64,000 nt of DNA from Gammaproteobacteria bacterium LSUCC0112 (GTDB taxonomy: Bacteria > Pseudomonadota > Gammaproteobacteria > Pseudomonadales > Pseudohongiellaceae). Position 1 is the first letter of the stretch. Every line of letters begins with the position of its first letter. Positions 54,540-63,703 of the stretch are shown here, one piece after another. A model generated the notes under the pieces. The model had not been told where the DNA came from. It made no database searches and saw only the letters and a program-made list of their open reading frames with translations. Location: the NCBI GenBank assembly GCA_004535785.1, contig SPIB01000002.1, positions 288,320 through 352,319 of the forward strand, read 5' to 3'. The position numbers and the translations under genes were made by a program.

Positions 54540-54555
54540 AGCAAAAATCCTGCCA
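54540..54555 (-). promoter_or_regulatory. sigma-54 promoter of fliK
   Basis: Minus strand reads TGGCAGGATTTTTGCT: TGGCA and TTGCT with exact -24/-12 spacing. It falls in the 117-bp gap between fliJ and fliK, giving a ~73-base leader to fliK. Confidence 0.75.
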
Positions 54556-54573
54556 ACTATGATCAGCAGTTAG

Positions 54574-55020
54574 TTACGACCAGCCATTATTGCCAGATCG
54601 GCGGCGGGAGTATTCGTCGTGGTTACGTTGCTCAATGCGAGCTTGTTGAACAGAAGCATCTTTTTGCAGGCGCTCCAGCATTTTCTGCAAGCTTTTGAAG
54701 CGGATATCTTTCTGTTGCCAGAGGGCTCTGATGATTTCCTGATCCTGCTGTAGTTTCAGGATTAATTGCTGTTGCTGTTCTATCGCGCGATCCAGTTGTT
54801 GATGAAATCCATCAAATAATCTGAGTTTGTCGACACTCATGCCGGCCTCACCAGCCGTTTGCAAGCGCACACGGTATTCTTGTTGATAGTCTTGTAGCTG
54901 AACAATTTTGCCTTGCTCTATCAGAATTCTTTGTTGAATTTGCGCGAGTTGGCGGCCTGCCCTGTCAACATCCAGTTCCGCAATGCGTAACACGGGTTGC
55001 ATCCGTTTTACACGGTTCAT
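54574..55020 (-). CDS. fliJ: flagellar export chaperone FliJ
   Basis: A 148-aa coiled-coil protein of the export ATPase complex ([42 protein letters not shown]). It is identified mainly by helical content and by its place between fliI (4-bp overlap) and fliK. Confidence 0.9.
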   Translation of the reverse strand: MNRVKRMQPVLRIAELDVDRAGRQLAQIQQRILIEQGKIVQLQDYQQEYRVRLQTAGEAGMSVDKLRLFDGFHQQLDRAIEQQQQLILKLQQDQEIIRALWQQKDIRFKSLQKMLERLQKDASVQQARIEQRNHDEYSRRRSGNNGWS

Positions 55021-56480
55021 GAGGCTTTGCCAGCTGTATTATGGGTGGCAGCGTTATTTCGGTCACTGGCACCCAAGGTGCGTGGTTGCAGCGTGGTGAC
55101 ATTGCCACCAGCAGGGTTGTTGCCCGGCATCGTGCGGGACAATGGCGTAATTGCTTTGCCAAGCCGTTCCACGGCGGATCCCAGCGCTACATTCTCGCTG
55201 AGGCCTTGCTGCAGGAATTGACGCAAATGTGGCATGCGTTCGATGGCAAAGTCGATGTCCTTGTCGGCGCCCATTGTGTAGGCGCCGACACTGATCAAAT
55301 CGCGGTTTTGTTGGTAGCGGGAATAAACTCGCTTGAATAACTGCGCTTTGGCCAAGTGCTCGGCATTCACCACCGATGGCATCACACGACTGATCGACGC
55401 TTCGACATCGATGGCAGGGTAATGCCCCTGCTCCGCCAAGGCGCGTGACAGTACAATGTGTCCGTCCAGAATTGCTCTTGCAGAATCAGCAATCGGATCC
55501 TGTTGGTCGTCACCTTCGGTCAGCACCGTGTAAAACGCGGTGATGGTGCCTCCGCCTTTGTCAGCGTTACCTGCCCGCTCTACCAGCTGGGGCAGGCGGG
55601 CAAACACTGATGGCGGATAACCCTTGGTTGCAGGCGGCTCACCAATGGCGAGGGCGATTTCCCGTTGTGCCATCGCATAGCGAGTCAACGAGTCCATTAA
55701 CATCAACACATCTTTACCTTGATCTCTGAAACCTTCGGCAATGCGCGTGGTTACCGTGGCTGCGCGCAGGCGCATCAGCGGAGAATCGTCGGCTGGTGAT
55801 GCAACAACGACAGACCGACGCAGCCCCTCCTCGCCCAGAATCTCCTCGATAAACTCCTTGACCTCACGTCCCCGTTCACCAATCAGTCCCACCACAATCA
55901 CGTCCGCACTGGTAAAACGGGTCATCATGCCCAATAGCACGCTTTTGCCCACGCCGCTGCCCGCGAACAAGCCGATCCGTTGACCTTTACCAACCGTCAG
56001 CAGGCCATTGATGGCAGCAATGCCAACATCCAGTGCTTGTCGGATAGGCTGTCGCTTGAGTGGGTTGATGGTTCTTTCCGGCCCGGCTTCACGGCACTCA
56101 TGCATGGCCAGTGGACCCAGCCCGTCAATAGGCTCCCCAAAACCGTTTAACACCCGACCCAACAATCCGTTGCCGACCCACAGCTTTTGATTCTGTGCGG
56201 CAGGGACAACGCTGGCGCCCGGCTGCAAACCTTCAACGCCGTAAAGCGGCATCAGGAAAATTCGTGGTCCATCAAAACCAACAACCTCGGCTTCAATATC
56301 ACGACCGCTTGGATGGCTGACCAGACACCGCCCGCCCAGCGAGACATTGCATCCAACCGCCTCCAGTGTCAAACCAACGACGCGCGTCAATCTGCCGACA
56401 ATCACAGGCTGGGCAACAGGGGGTTCGGTTGGCAGATAACAGCGAAGCCGTTGTGCAAGATGTTGCCTTAACATGATCAA
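55017..56480 (-). CDS. fliI: flagellum-specific ATPase FliI
   Basis: Hexameric ATPase of flagellar export (487 aa). Walker A is [17 protein letters not shown], with [19 protein letters not shown], Walker [18 protein letters not shown] and [19 protein letters not shown] non-conserved ~35-residue C-terminal extension ([15 protein letters not shown]...) is present. It overlaps fliH and fliJ by four bases. Confidence 0.97.
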   Translation of the reverse strand: MIMLRQHLAQRLRCYLPTEPPVAQPVIVGRLTRVVGLTLEAVGCNVSLGGRCLVSHPSGRDIEAEVVGFDGPRIFLMPLYGVEGLQPGASVVPAAQNQKLWVGNGLLGRVLNGFGEPIDGLGPLAMHECREAGPERTINPLKRQPIRQALDVGIAAINGLLTVGKGQRIGLFAGSGVGKSVLLGMMTRFTSADVIVVGLIGERGREVKEFIEEILGEEGLRRSVVVASPADDSPLMRLRAATVTTRIAEGFRDQGKDVLMLMDSLTRYAMAQREIALAIGEPPATKGYPPSVFARLPQLVERAGNADKGGGTITAFYTVLTEGDDQQDPIADSARAILDGHIVLSRALAEQGHYPAIDVEASISRVMPSVVNAEHLAKAQLFKRVYSRYQQNRDLISVGAYTMGADKDIDFAIERMPHLRQFLQQGLSENVALGSAVERLGKAITPLSRTMPGNNPAGGNVTTLQPRTLGASDRNNAATHNTAGKAS

Positions 56481-57502
56481 ACCTCCTGATCTGTTGTTGG
56501 CAGCATGGCAGCGTCGCCAGACCTTGCCAGACTGGCTGCTTCTTCAGCAAAACTTTTGTGTTGTGGTGGATTGCCGCGCGCGGACGCCGACGCCGCTCGC
56601 GGTCGCACAACCGGATCCGGCGCCACGGCAAACGTTTCGCCCGCAGGAACCGTAACGGCCCCTTGGTCCTGATCGCTGGACAAGTGCCTGTTGACGATTT
56701 GTTCTATGACCTGTTTGAAGCGTTCACCGGTTGTAAAATCAACCACACTCTGATCGGTCTCCACGCGGCAGCCGCCACGGGCGATCTGTGAACTGCCAAT
56801 CACACGCCAACTGTCACCGTTATCTTGCGCTGCGCGCTCGACCACAGGCAAGTCATCGGGATTGACTAAAATACGAACGTTATCCCGACTGGCGGGTAAG
56901 GTGGCGATGGCCTGGCGTACAATCGCCATAATGTGGCTGCTGTCGATCATCAGTTCGCGTTGCACAACATGGCGAGCGATTTCTTTGGTCAGTGTCAGCA
57001 GCGCCTGCTCCAATTGATAATCCTGTTCATTCAAGGCATGCGTCAAATGCGTCAGGATGCTATCCAGCGTTGCCATCTGCCGGTCGACCTCGGTTTCCGC
57101 ACGTTTCAAACCTTCTTTATAGCCTTCGGCTTTGCCTTGCTCCCGGCCGTCTTTCAAACCTTGTTCCATGCCTTGTTCCAGACCCAGGCGACGGCCCTCT
57201 TCCAGTCCTTTATGCATGCCTTCCTGACGTCCAAGCATCAACCCCTCTTCGCGTGCCTCCTCCATGCCGCGGGCTAATTCCACGGGTGAGGCCGAGTGAC
57301 TGGCAACCTGCCTGTCAGCAGATGAACGCGGTGCGACCTGGGCGACCACTTGACGAAGTACTGACTCTTCACGGGGCTCAGCGTGCACCAGATTGCCGCC
57401 TTTGCCGATGGTTGGCGGAATCCAGCGAAGCACAGGTTGCTGCTCAAGGTCTTTTTGGCCGATGCGAGAATTGCCGTCAAAAATATGCCGCTGAATTGTC
57501 AT
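56477..57502 (-). CDS. fliH: flagellar assembly protein FliH
   Basis: Regulator of FliI (341 aa). The middle has an uninterrupted run of GxxxG repeats: twelve glycines every fourth residue from Gly87 to Gly131 (for example [19 protein letters not shown]). The C-terminal stator-like domain has [12 protein letters not shown]-type [14 protein letters not shown] and [14 protein letters not shown]. An extra low-complexity tail ends it. ATG 57502 is preferred over GTG 57517. Confidence 0.94.
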   Translation of the reverse strand: MTIQRHIFDGNSRIGQKDLEQQPVLRWIPPTIGKGGNLVHAEPREESVLRQVVAQVAPRSSADRQVASHSASPVELARGMEEAREEGLMLGRQEGMHKGLEEGRRLGLEQGMEQGLKDGREQGKAEGYKEGLKRAETEVDRQMATLDSILTHLTHALNEQDYQLEQALLTLTKEIARHVVQRELMIDSSHIMAIVRQAIATLPASRDNVRILVNPDDLPVVERAAQDNGDSWRVIGSSQIARGGCRVETDQSVVDFTTGERFKQVIEQIVNRHLSSDQDQGAVTVPAGETFAVAPDPVVRPRAASASARGNPPQHKSFAEEAASLARSGDAAMLPTTDQEV

Positions 57503-57578
57503 GTCGCCGCCCCACACTGCGGATCTTTCAAGGTTGTATGTTGGCCTGTGGCCAGACTGCCATCAAATTTTACTGTGA

Positions 57579-58604
57579 TCAGATCATGGCCTCACCGCCA
57601 CCACCTAACTGTATCTCCCCAGAATCTGCCATACGCCGCGCAACCACCAAAATTTCTTTTTGTGCAGCTTCTACTTCAACAATACGCACTGGCCCTTTAG
57701 CTTCCAGATCATCGCGCAGTAACTCAGCGGCACGCTTGGACATATTGTTAAAAAACTTTTCCTTCAGGAAGTCGTCGGCACCCTTTAACGCCAGAATCAA
57801 CACTTCCGACGAGACTTCGCGCAGCAAGGATTGAATACCCCGGTCATCCACTTCTCTTAGGTTATCAAAGACAAACATCAGATCCTGAATCTGGTTTCCA
57901 AGATCCTCATCCAGATTTTTAATGGACTGCATCAACTCCTGTTCAACAGATCCATCAAGATTGTTCATGATTTCTGCCGCAGTTTTTGTGCCACCTATGG
58001 TCGTTGACGGGTTTGCACCTTTGCCAGAGAACTGCTTTTCAAGAATCAGGTTAAGTTCTTTTAATGCTTCTGGTTGCACACTTTCCAGTGATGCAATGCG
58101 CATCATGATCTCAACACGCACCTTATCCGGGAAGTTTGAAAGAATGCTGGCAGACTGGTCAGGTTCAAGGTAACTCAGCACCACAGCTTGGATTTGCGGG
58201 TGCTCGTTTCGAATGACATCGGCAACAGATCTGGAGTCCATCCATTTCAGGCTATTGATGCCGGAGCTGGAGCCTCCCATCAAAATCCGATCAAGCAGAC
58301 CGCGTGCTCGTTCCTCGCCAAGGGCCTCCGTCAACATGGTGCGGATGTAGGCGTCGGCGCCAATACCAAGACCGCTTTGATTACCACATTCGGTGAGAAA
58401 CACGGATAAAACACCGGAGACGGTGTCTTGAGTCACGGATTTCAGCGTGGACATGGCGGCGCCAACTTTTTGAACTTCTTTCGGGCCCATTTGTTTGAGA
58501 ATTTCGGCCGCGTCTTTTTCACCCATGCTCATCAGCAGGATGGCAGCCCGCTCGAGTGGGCTGACATTTCGGCCCAGTTTTTCAGCAGCATTTTTATCAG
58601 ACAT
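57579..58604 (-). CDS. fliG: flagellar motor switch protein FliG
   Basis: C-ring protein (341 aa) that meets the stators. LERAAILLMSMGEKDAAEILKQMGP starts the N-terminal domain, EHPQIQAVVLSYL holds the EHPQ motif, and the C-terminal torque helix reads DDLEAKGPVRIVEVEAAQKEILVVARRMADSGEI, with the charged residues that face the stator. It overlaps fliF by eight bases. Confidence 0.97.
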   Translation of the reverse strand: MSDKNAAEKLGRNVSPLERAAILLMSMGEKDAAEILKQMGPKEVQKVGAAMSTLKSVTQDTVSGVLSVFLTECGNQSGLGIGADAYIRTMLTEALGEERARGLLDRILMGGSSSGINSLKWMDSRSVADVIRNEHPQIQAVVLSYLEPDQSASILSNFPDKVRVEIMMRIASLESVQPEALKELNLILEKQFSGKGANPSTTIGGTKTAAEIMNNLDGSVEQELMQSIKNLDEDLGNQIQDLMFVFDNLREVDDRGIQSLLREVSSEVLILALKGADDFLKEKFFNNMSKRAAELLRDDLEAKGPVRIVEVEAAQKEILVVARRMADSGEIQLGGGGEAMI

Positions 58605-60297
58605 CGTTTGCTATCCAGTTTTTAACTACCTGCGCAACACGGGCAGGATCCTGAGCAACCAGTCCTTTAATTGTGCTGAGTTGCCGCTCATAACTTTCTG
58701 TTGGACCAGACAATAACAGGTCGTCACCGCCAGACAAAGTCACTGAATCTTCACTCATGCGTGACCCGTCTGCCCGCAATTCTGCATATTGCATGTCACC
58801 GCCATTCTTACCGGCACCGACGCCGACGGGTACCATTGCCCGGCTGTCAGTACCCACCGTCGACAAGCGGCGCAAGACTGGCATTAATACCCCAAACACC
58901 AGAATCAATACAAACAGTGCCCCGGCTCCTTGACGTAGGGCACTCGCGAACCAGGATTGTTGCCAGATAGGTAACTCGTCCATCACGGTCAACTCCGGTT
59001 GAGCAAATTTTTTGTTGATCACAGTAACACTGTCGCCCCGCGCAACATTATATCCAACCGCATCTCGCACCAGTGCGGTAATACGTTCAATGTCCTCTGG
59101 CGTCCAGGGCGCGACATCCTCGCCTTCCGGCTCATCAATCACCACTGCAATTGACAGGCGACGCACGGTTACCGGGTCACTGGTGATGTAGCTGATCGTA
59201 CGATCGATCTCATAATTACGCGTGGCTTGAGAGCGCACATTGGTATTATCAGCAACGGCTTGTGCGGCTTGCGCTTGCCCCAATGTCTCCGGTGCCTGCG
59301 CCGCTGCTGGCGGCTGATTGCTCAATGCACCGGGAATGCCTGCGATAATTTCTCCGCCTGCTCTGCGCTCGTCCATAGACTGTTCGCTGCGCAGAACCGC
59401 CGTTTCCGGGCTGAAGCTTTCAGCAGCTTGTTCCGTGCGCGTGAAATCAATATCCGCTGCAACCTCGGCGGTAAAGCGGCCGGAACCCAACAGTGGCAGC
59501 AAAATGCGATTGACGCGTGATACCAGCGTTTCCTCATACCGACGTACATACTCAAACTGTTCACCGGCAACTTTAAATTCGGGATTGCTATCCCGGCTAG
59601 ACAACAGATTGCCGGCCTGATCCACAACGGTGACATCAGCCGGATCCATATCGGGTACGCTGGAGGCAACCAGATTGGAAATGGCTTGTATCTGCGTGTC
59701 AGTCAATTGACGGCCAGACATCAGCGTCAAAAATACCGATGCCGTTGGTTTGCGCGCATCGCGGACAAACACGGTACGTTCCGGTGTGGCAAGATGCACG
59801 CGCGCGGCCTGCACATGGCGAAAATTGGTGATCGTGCGTTGCAGTTCCCCTTCCAGACTGCGTTTGTATCGATTTTCTTCCATGAACTGGCTGGTGCCAA
59901 GACTGGCTTCCTGATCCATAAATTCATAACCGAAACCATTGTCACGTGTGATCCCGGCAGCCGCGATCTCAAGACGCACGGCGGCGACCTGATCGGACGG
60001 TACCAGCAATACACCTGATGCCGGGTCGATACGATAAGGCACCGCACCAGCCTCCAGCACCTGGGCCAGTTCCGAGATATCAAAGCCTTGAAGGCTTGGG
60101 TAAACCGGCTGATATTCTTCGCGCTGGCTCCACAACACCACGCTGAAACCCAGCGCAATGCTGGCTGCCAGTCCAACCAACAAACCCGCCTGTCGGACGA
60201 CATTCAGGCGATTGAATCCAGTCAAAAAATTGCTGCCGCTTTTAGGGCCGGCTGCTCTGCCATTTGTTTGTGTACTTGCTATGTCCGCTGTGGCCAT
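58597..60297 (-). CDS. fliF: flagellar MS-ring protein FliF
   Basis: Forms the membrane ring at the flagellar base (566 aa). Two transmembrane helices flank a large periplasmic region: LLVGLAASIALGFSVVLWSQ and LRQGAGALFVLILVFGVLMPVL. Motifs YQPVYPSLQGFDISELAQVLE, ARVHLATPERTVFVRDARKPTASVFL and ISYITSDPVTVRRLSIAVVID are typical. The cytoplasmic end (IKGLVAQDPARVAQVVKNWI) binds FliG. Confidence 0.97.
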   Translation of the reverse strand: MATADIASTQTNGRAAGPKSGSNFLTGFNRLNVVRQAGLLVGLAASIALGFSVVLWSQREEYQPVYPSLQGFDISELAQVLEAGAVPYRIDPASGVLLVPSDQVAAVRLEIAAAGITRDNGFGYEFMDQEASLGTSQFMEENRYKRSLEGELQRTITNFRHVQAARVHLATPERTVFVRDARKPTASVFLTLMSGRQLTDTQIQAISNLVASSVPDMDPADVTVVDQAGNLLSSRDSNPEFKVAGEQFEYVRRYEETLVSRVNRILLPLLGSGRFTAEVAADIDFTRTEQAAESFSPETAVLRSEQSMDERRAGGEIIAGIPGALSNQPPAAAQAPETLGQAQAAQAVADNTNVRSQATRNYEIDRTISYITSDPVTVRRLSIAVVIDEPEGEDVAPWTPEDIERITALVRDAVGYNVARGDSVTVINKKFAQPELTVMDELPIWQQSWFASALRQGAGALFVLILVFGVLMPVLRRLSTVGTDSRAMVPVGVGAGKNGGDMQYAELRADGSRMSEDSVTLSGGDDLLLSGPTESYERQLSTIKGLVAQDPARVAQVVKNWIANDV

Positions 60298-60335
60298 GTT
60301 TTTGCCCTGTCAAAACCTGGTGTAAAAATTCACAA

Positions 60336-60713
60336 TCATATTGGCATGTTCATGATGTCTTGATACGCCGTGACCAGTCGGTTGCGTACCTGATTCATCG
60401 CTTCAAACGACACGCTGGCTTTTTGCATTTGAATCATGACCTGCGTGATGTCGACTTGTGGGTCTCCCATTTCAAATGCACGTTGCAATTCGCTGGACTT
60501 TTGTTGTGTCTCATTAACCGAGTTAACCGCGCTCTTGAGCATGTCGGCAAAACCGGTACGCTCACTTTGCCCGGTTGCCGACGTGCCACTGCCTGCACCA
60601 ATTGCGTTACCAATGTCCTCCGGTCTAACGGATGGGGTCTGGATCTGGCCACGAATTTCGCGCATCTGCAGTAGCAGATGGTTAATATCCATTCGATCAG
60701 TTACACCATTCAT
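60336..60713 (-). CDS. fliE: flagellar hook-basal body protein FliE
   Basis: Joins MS ring to rod (125 aa). The conserved part is GFADMLKSAVNSVNETQQKSSELQRAFEMGDPQVDITQVMIQMQKASVSFEAMNQVRNRLVTAYQDIMNM in pieces. ATG 60713 is used; ATG 60692 (MDINHLLLQ) is also possible. The 52-bp gap to fleR has a TGGCA box but no matching -12, so a sigma-54 promoter could not be confirmed. Confidence 0.96.
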   Translation of the reverse strand: MNGVTDRMDINHLLLQMREIRGQIQTPSVRPEDIGNAIGAGSGTSATGQSERTGFADMLKSAVNSVNETQQKSSELQRAFEMGDPQVDITQVMIQMQKASVSFEAMNQVRNRLVTAYQDIMNMPI

Positions 60714-60765
60714 GCTGTTTCACCACTCAAGTCAAATCAAAGTTCAGTCTGTGTTTTGCCAGATT

Positions 60766-62199
60766 TTATGCGCTGACCATGGAATCAATGTTGATGCCCA
60801 TGTCGCGCATGCGTGCCAGCTTGTAGCGCAGGGTTCGTGCACTGACGCCAAGGGCATCCGCTGTTTCTTTGCGTCGTCCACCTTGCTGACGCAGCGCGCT
60901 GATAATGATTTGAAACTCGCGTTGTTTCAGATCAGAGCCCAGATCACTGTCTTCAGTCGGACTGAGTGTCGACGCTGGCTGACTTAGGGACATACTTTCA
61001 TACTGAGCTGAATCTGCCGAGACCGTTGCAGGCGAAACGGTTGCATGAGAGGCAGGAGCCAACCCCATGCCGTTGTAATCAGACAATCCCAGCGCCGCTG
61101 CGTTGATCTGGGCGCCATCCTGAATGATCAGGGCGCGCTGCAGTACGTTATCCAACTCGCGCACGTTTCCCGGCCAATCGTAAGACAGCATCGCGGACTT
61201 GGCGCTGTCACCGAGGTGCACGGCGCCCCGGCCCATACGTTGTGCATGTTGAACTAACAAACGTGTGGCCAGAGGAATAATGTCCAGCTGACGGTTACGC
61301 AGGGGTTGCCACGCCAACGGGAACACACTCAAACGGTAAAACAGGTCCTCACGGAATCGACCTTCTCTGACACACTGGCGCAGATCGCGGTTGGTGGTCG
61401 CAATGATCCTGACATTCAAGGGCAGGGTTTTACGGCTGCCCAGACGTTCAACTTCGCGCTCTTGCAGGACTCGCAGAATCTTGGCCTGCAGCCCGATATC
61501 CATTTCTGAAATTTCATCCAGCAGCAAAGTCCCGCCGTCAGCCTGCTCAAACTTGCCCGGGCTGCTCTGGTAGGCGCCGGTAAATGAGCCCTTTTCGTGG
61601 CCAAACAGTGTTGCCTCCAGCATGTTCTCTGGAATGGCAGCGCAATTGATCGCTACAAACGGGCCACTTTTGCGGGGTGATTGTTGGTGGATGTATTGTG
61701 CCAACACTTCTTTACCGGTACCGCTTTCTCCGGAAATCAACACCGTTGCATCCGATTGTGCCACTTTGCGCGCCAATGCCAGCACCTGTTGGCTCGACGG
61801 TTCAACAGCGATAGGGTCGGTTCGGTCGCCGACACGTTGAGTGAGGTACTTCTCAACCGTGGCAATTAACTGTTCAGGTTTAAACGGTTTGAGCAGGTAA
61901 TCAACGGCACCTTCGCGCATCGCGCGCACGGAGCTTCCGATACTGCCAAAGGCCGTGATCAGGATCACCGGCATGACCGGGTGTAAGGCGCGAACACGCA
62001 CCAGCAGTTCGTGGCCATCCATACCATCCATGTTGATGTCGGACACCACCATGTCCATGCGACGCTGCGACAACGCTTGCAACGCCTGTTCGCCACCCGG
62101 GACCGCCAGTACATCGTAACCGGCATACTCCAGCGTATCACTGAGCGCTTCACGCAACTCCCAGTTGTCCTCTACTACCAGAATACTTGTTTTACTCAT
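60766..62199 (-). CDS. fleR: sigma-54-dependent flagellar response regulator FleR/FlrC
   Basis: Activates class III flagellar genes when phosphorylated by FleS. A receiver domain (VVEDNWELREAL, phospho-Asp54 in VVSDINMDGMDG) is followed by a AAA+ domain with Walker A SGESGTGKEVLAQYIHQ, the sigma-54-contact loop GSFTGAY, and LLLDEISEMDIGLQ, then a Fis-type helix-turn-helix (ETADALGVSARTLRYKLARM). ATG 62199 (477 aa) overlaps the fleS stop by eight bases with GGAGAG upstream; the ORF start at 62334 lies within fleS. Confidence 0.96.
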   Translation of the reverse strand: MSKTSILVVEDNWELREALSDTLEYAGYDVLAVPGGEQALQALSQRRMDMVVSDINMDGMDGHELLVRVRALHPVMPVILITAFGSIGSSVRAMREGAVDYLLKPFKPEQLIATVEKYLTQRVGDRTDPIAVEPSSQQVLALARKVAQSDATVLISGESGTGKEVLAQYIHQQSPRKSGPFVAINCAAIPENMLEATLFGHEKGSFTGAYQSSPGKFEQADGGTLLLDEISEMDIGLQAKILRVLQEREVERLGSRKTLPLNVRIIATTNRDLRQCVREGRFREDLFYRLSVFPLAWQPLRNRQLDIIPLATRLLVQHAQRMGRGAVHLGDSAKSAMLSYDWPGNVRELDNVLQRALIIQDGAQINAAALGLSDYNGMGLAPASHATVSPATVSADSAQYESMSLSQPASTLSPTEDSDLGSDLKQREFQIIISALRQQGGRRKETADALGVSARTLRYKLARMRDMGINIDSMVSA

Positions 62200-63475
62200 T
62201 TGACTCTCCAGCTTGTGATGCGGATTGCGCTGACACACATGGAAGGATAAAACCTGCGCGAACGCCGGTTGTTGTGTCGGCTTCATGCTGTTTGCGATTT
62301 TCAATAAAAAACTTTCCACCATGTGCTCGCGCAACGATTAATGCAACTGCCAGGCCAAGTCCGGTACCTTGTGCACGCGTGGTGTAAAAAGCTTCGGTCA
62401 CATGCGCCAGCTTTTCAGGATCAATGCCAGGGCCGTTGTCTTCGATATAAATGCAAATTGTCTTGTTTTTCGAGCCTTTGGCGATTGGCAACTGCTCCGC
62501 AACCACGTTTAATTGCACATTTGTACCGCCATTCTGTACAGCATTTTCCATCAAATTAAGCAGTGCCCCGATCAAAGATTCTTTGTTGCATGCCACAAAA
62601 CAGTCAGGAATATTGTTCTGCCACTCACAGGCCACTGTACCGGATCTTGACAGTACCTCGCCGGCGACACGTGTTTCGTCAAAAATCTGGCGTAGGCTTA
62701 AAGTCTCATCCAGCACCGCTTCCCCGCGTGCAAAAATCAACATATCGCGCACCTGGCGCTCCATGTTCTGCAGGCGCGACATCAGGCGCTCATGCGTTCG
62801 CGAAAAACGTGGATCATTGCTGTCTTCAGGGTGCGCAAGCTCTGCAAGGTTGCCGAGGTGACCTGCGTATAGCATGGCAGCGGACAATGGCGTGCGGATC
62901 TGATGGGCCAAAGACGACACCATTTTGCCCATTTCCATTAAGCGCTGGTGTCGGCTGAGGCTCTGTTGCAGGCGCCGGGTTTCGGTTTGATCAGTGATCA
63001 GAATGATCTGCCCGGGTTCTTCATCCAGTGAGCGACTGAGCAGGCTGACACGTTTGCCATTGACCAGCGATATCTCGTGGCCATCATCCTTTTTGGGCGC
63101 AAAGCGTTGCCGAATGATGTCCAGCCAGGATTGATTTTCGAGGGGTGCCCCCAACAAATCTATTGCGACGGCATTACATTCGGCGACCTTACCTTTTTCA
63201 TTCAAAACAACCACGCCTCCCGGCAATAATTGCAGCAGTTTTTGCAGACGGCGAGCGATCCGCTCTTTATCAGCCAGCTCTTTCAGACGCTGCGCATTGG
63301 CAGCTTCCAACTCGATGGTCAGATGGCGCACCTGATCTTCCAGCGCTTGCCAGGTTTGGTTCAACTCCCCCGACAATTCATTAAATGCCTTGAAGGCCAT
63401 TTCCAGTGCTTGTGCTGCACTCGGTTGTATGGCTGCCGAGCGAAGGCTGATTGTTGCCAATTGTGGTGATGTCAT
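62192..63475 (-). CDS. fleS: flagellar sensor histidine kinase FleS/FlrB
   Basis: Soluble kinase of 427 aa partnering FleR. An N-terminal coiled coil (~30-75), a PAS-like domain (LLPGGVVVLNEKGKVAECNAVAIDLLG), the H-box SSLAHQIRTPLSAAMLYAG and an ATPase domain (NLMENAVQNGG, IEDNGPGIDPE, GTGLGLAVALIVARAHGG) are in order. No membrane helix is seen, as for FlrB. Its promoter region carries a FleQ box and a sigma-54 site. Confidence 0.96.
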   Translation of the reverse strand: MTSPQLATISLRSAAIQPSAAQALEMAFKAFNELSGELNQTWQALEDQVRHLTIELEAANAQRLKELADKERIARRLQKLLQLLPGGVVVLNEKGKVAECNAVAIDLLGAPLENQSWLDIIRQRFAPKKDDGHEISLVNGKRVSLLSRSLDEEPGQIILITDQTETRRLQQSLSRHQRLMEMGKMVSSLAHQIRTPLSAAMLYAGHLGNLAELAHPEDSNDPRFSRTHERLMSRLQNMERQVRDMLIFARGEAVLDETLSLRQIFDETRVAGEVLSRSGTVACEWQNNIPDCFVACNKESLIGALLNLMENAVQNGGTNVQLNVVAEQLPIAKGSKNKTICIYIEDNGPGIDPEKLAHVTEAFYTTRAQGTGLGLAVALIVARAHGGKFFIENRKQHEADTTTGVRAGFILPCVSAQSASQAGESNE

Positions 63476-63525
63476 TTAACGAATATCCCGCCAAAGCCAG
63501 TAAATGATTTTTACACAACAGACTT

Positions 63526-63541
63526 AGCAATTTTTATGCCA
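63526..63541 (-). promoter_or_regulatory. sigma-54 promoter of fleSR
   Basis: Minus strand reads TGGCATAAAAATTGCT: TGGCA and TTGCT with the GG and GC 12 bases apart. The predicted start near 63515 gives a ~40-base leader to fleS. Confidence 0.8.
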
Positions 63542-63591
63542 TTGGGATAATTTATAAAAAACAAATGGTTGGGATTGGCGTGGCGGCAACG

Positions 63592-63605
63592 GTCAAAAAA
63601 TTGAC
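63592..63605. promoter_or_regulatory. FleQ-box-like site upstream of fleSR
   Basis: Reads GTCAAAAAATTGAC, a perfect dyad inside GGTCAA-AAAA-TTGACC. It matches the Pseudomonas FleQ consensus GTCaNTAAAtTGAC at all but one position and lies about 50 bp upstream of the sigma-54 -24 element. Confidence 0.65.
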
Positions 63606-63650
63606 CTGAATTTGCTGGTAAACGCAGAGGTAAAGCATGAAGGTTTGACG

Positions 63651-63667
63651 CCGGGCATGGCACCCGG
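63651..63667 (-). terminator. short hairpin after dcd
   Basis: CCGGG/CCCGG stem of 5 bp with a 7-nt loop, 37 bp past the dcd stop. No T-run follows, so it is a weak call. Confidence 0.3.
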
Positions 63668-63703
63668 ATGTCAACGTTACGTCAGTAAAAACTGTAGGTG
63701 GTT

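Noticed and set aside
56992-57834. 280-codon open frame on the plus strand opposite fliH and fliG
   Set aside because: Pro/Arg/Cys-rich shadow of the FliH repeat codons, without independent support.
60714-60765. Sigma-54 promoter directly ahead of fliE
   Set aside because: A TGGCA box is present on the minus strand but the -12 GC is missing at the required spacing, so I did not call it. The fliE promoter may lie inside fleR.
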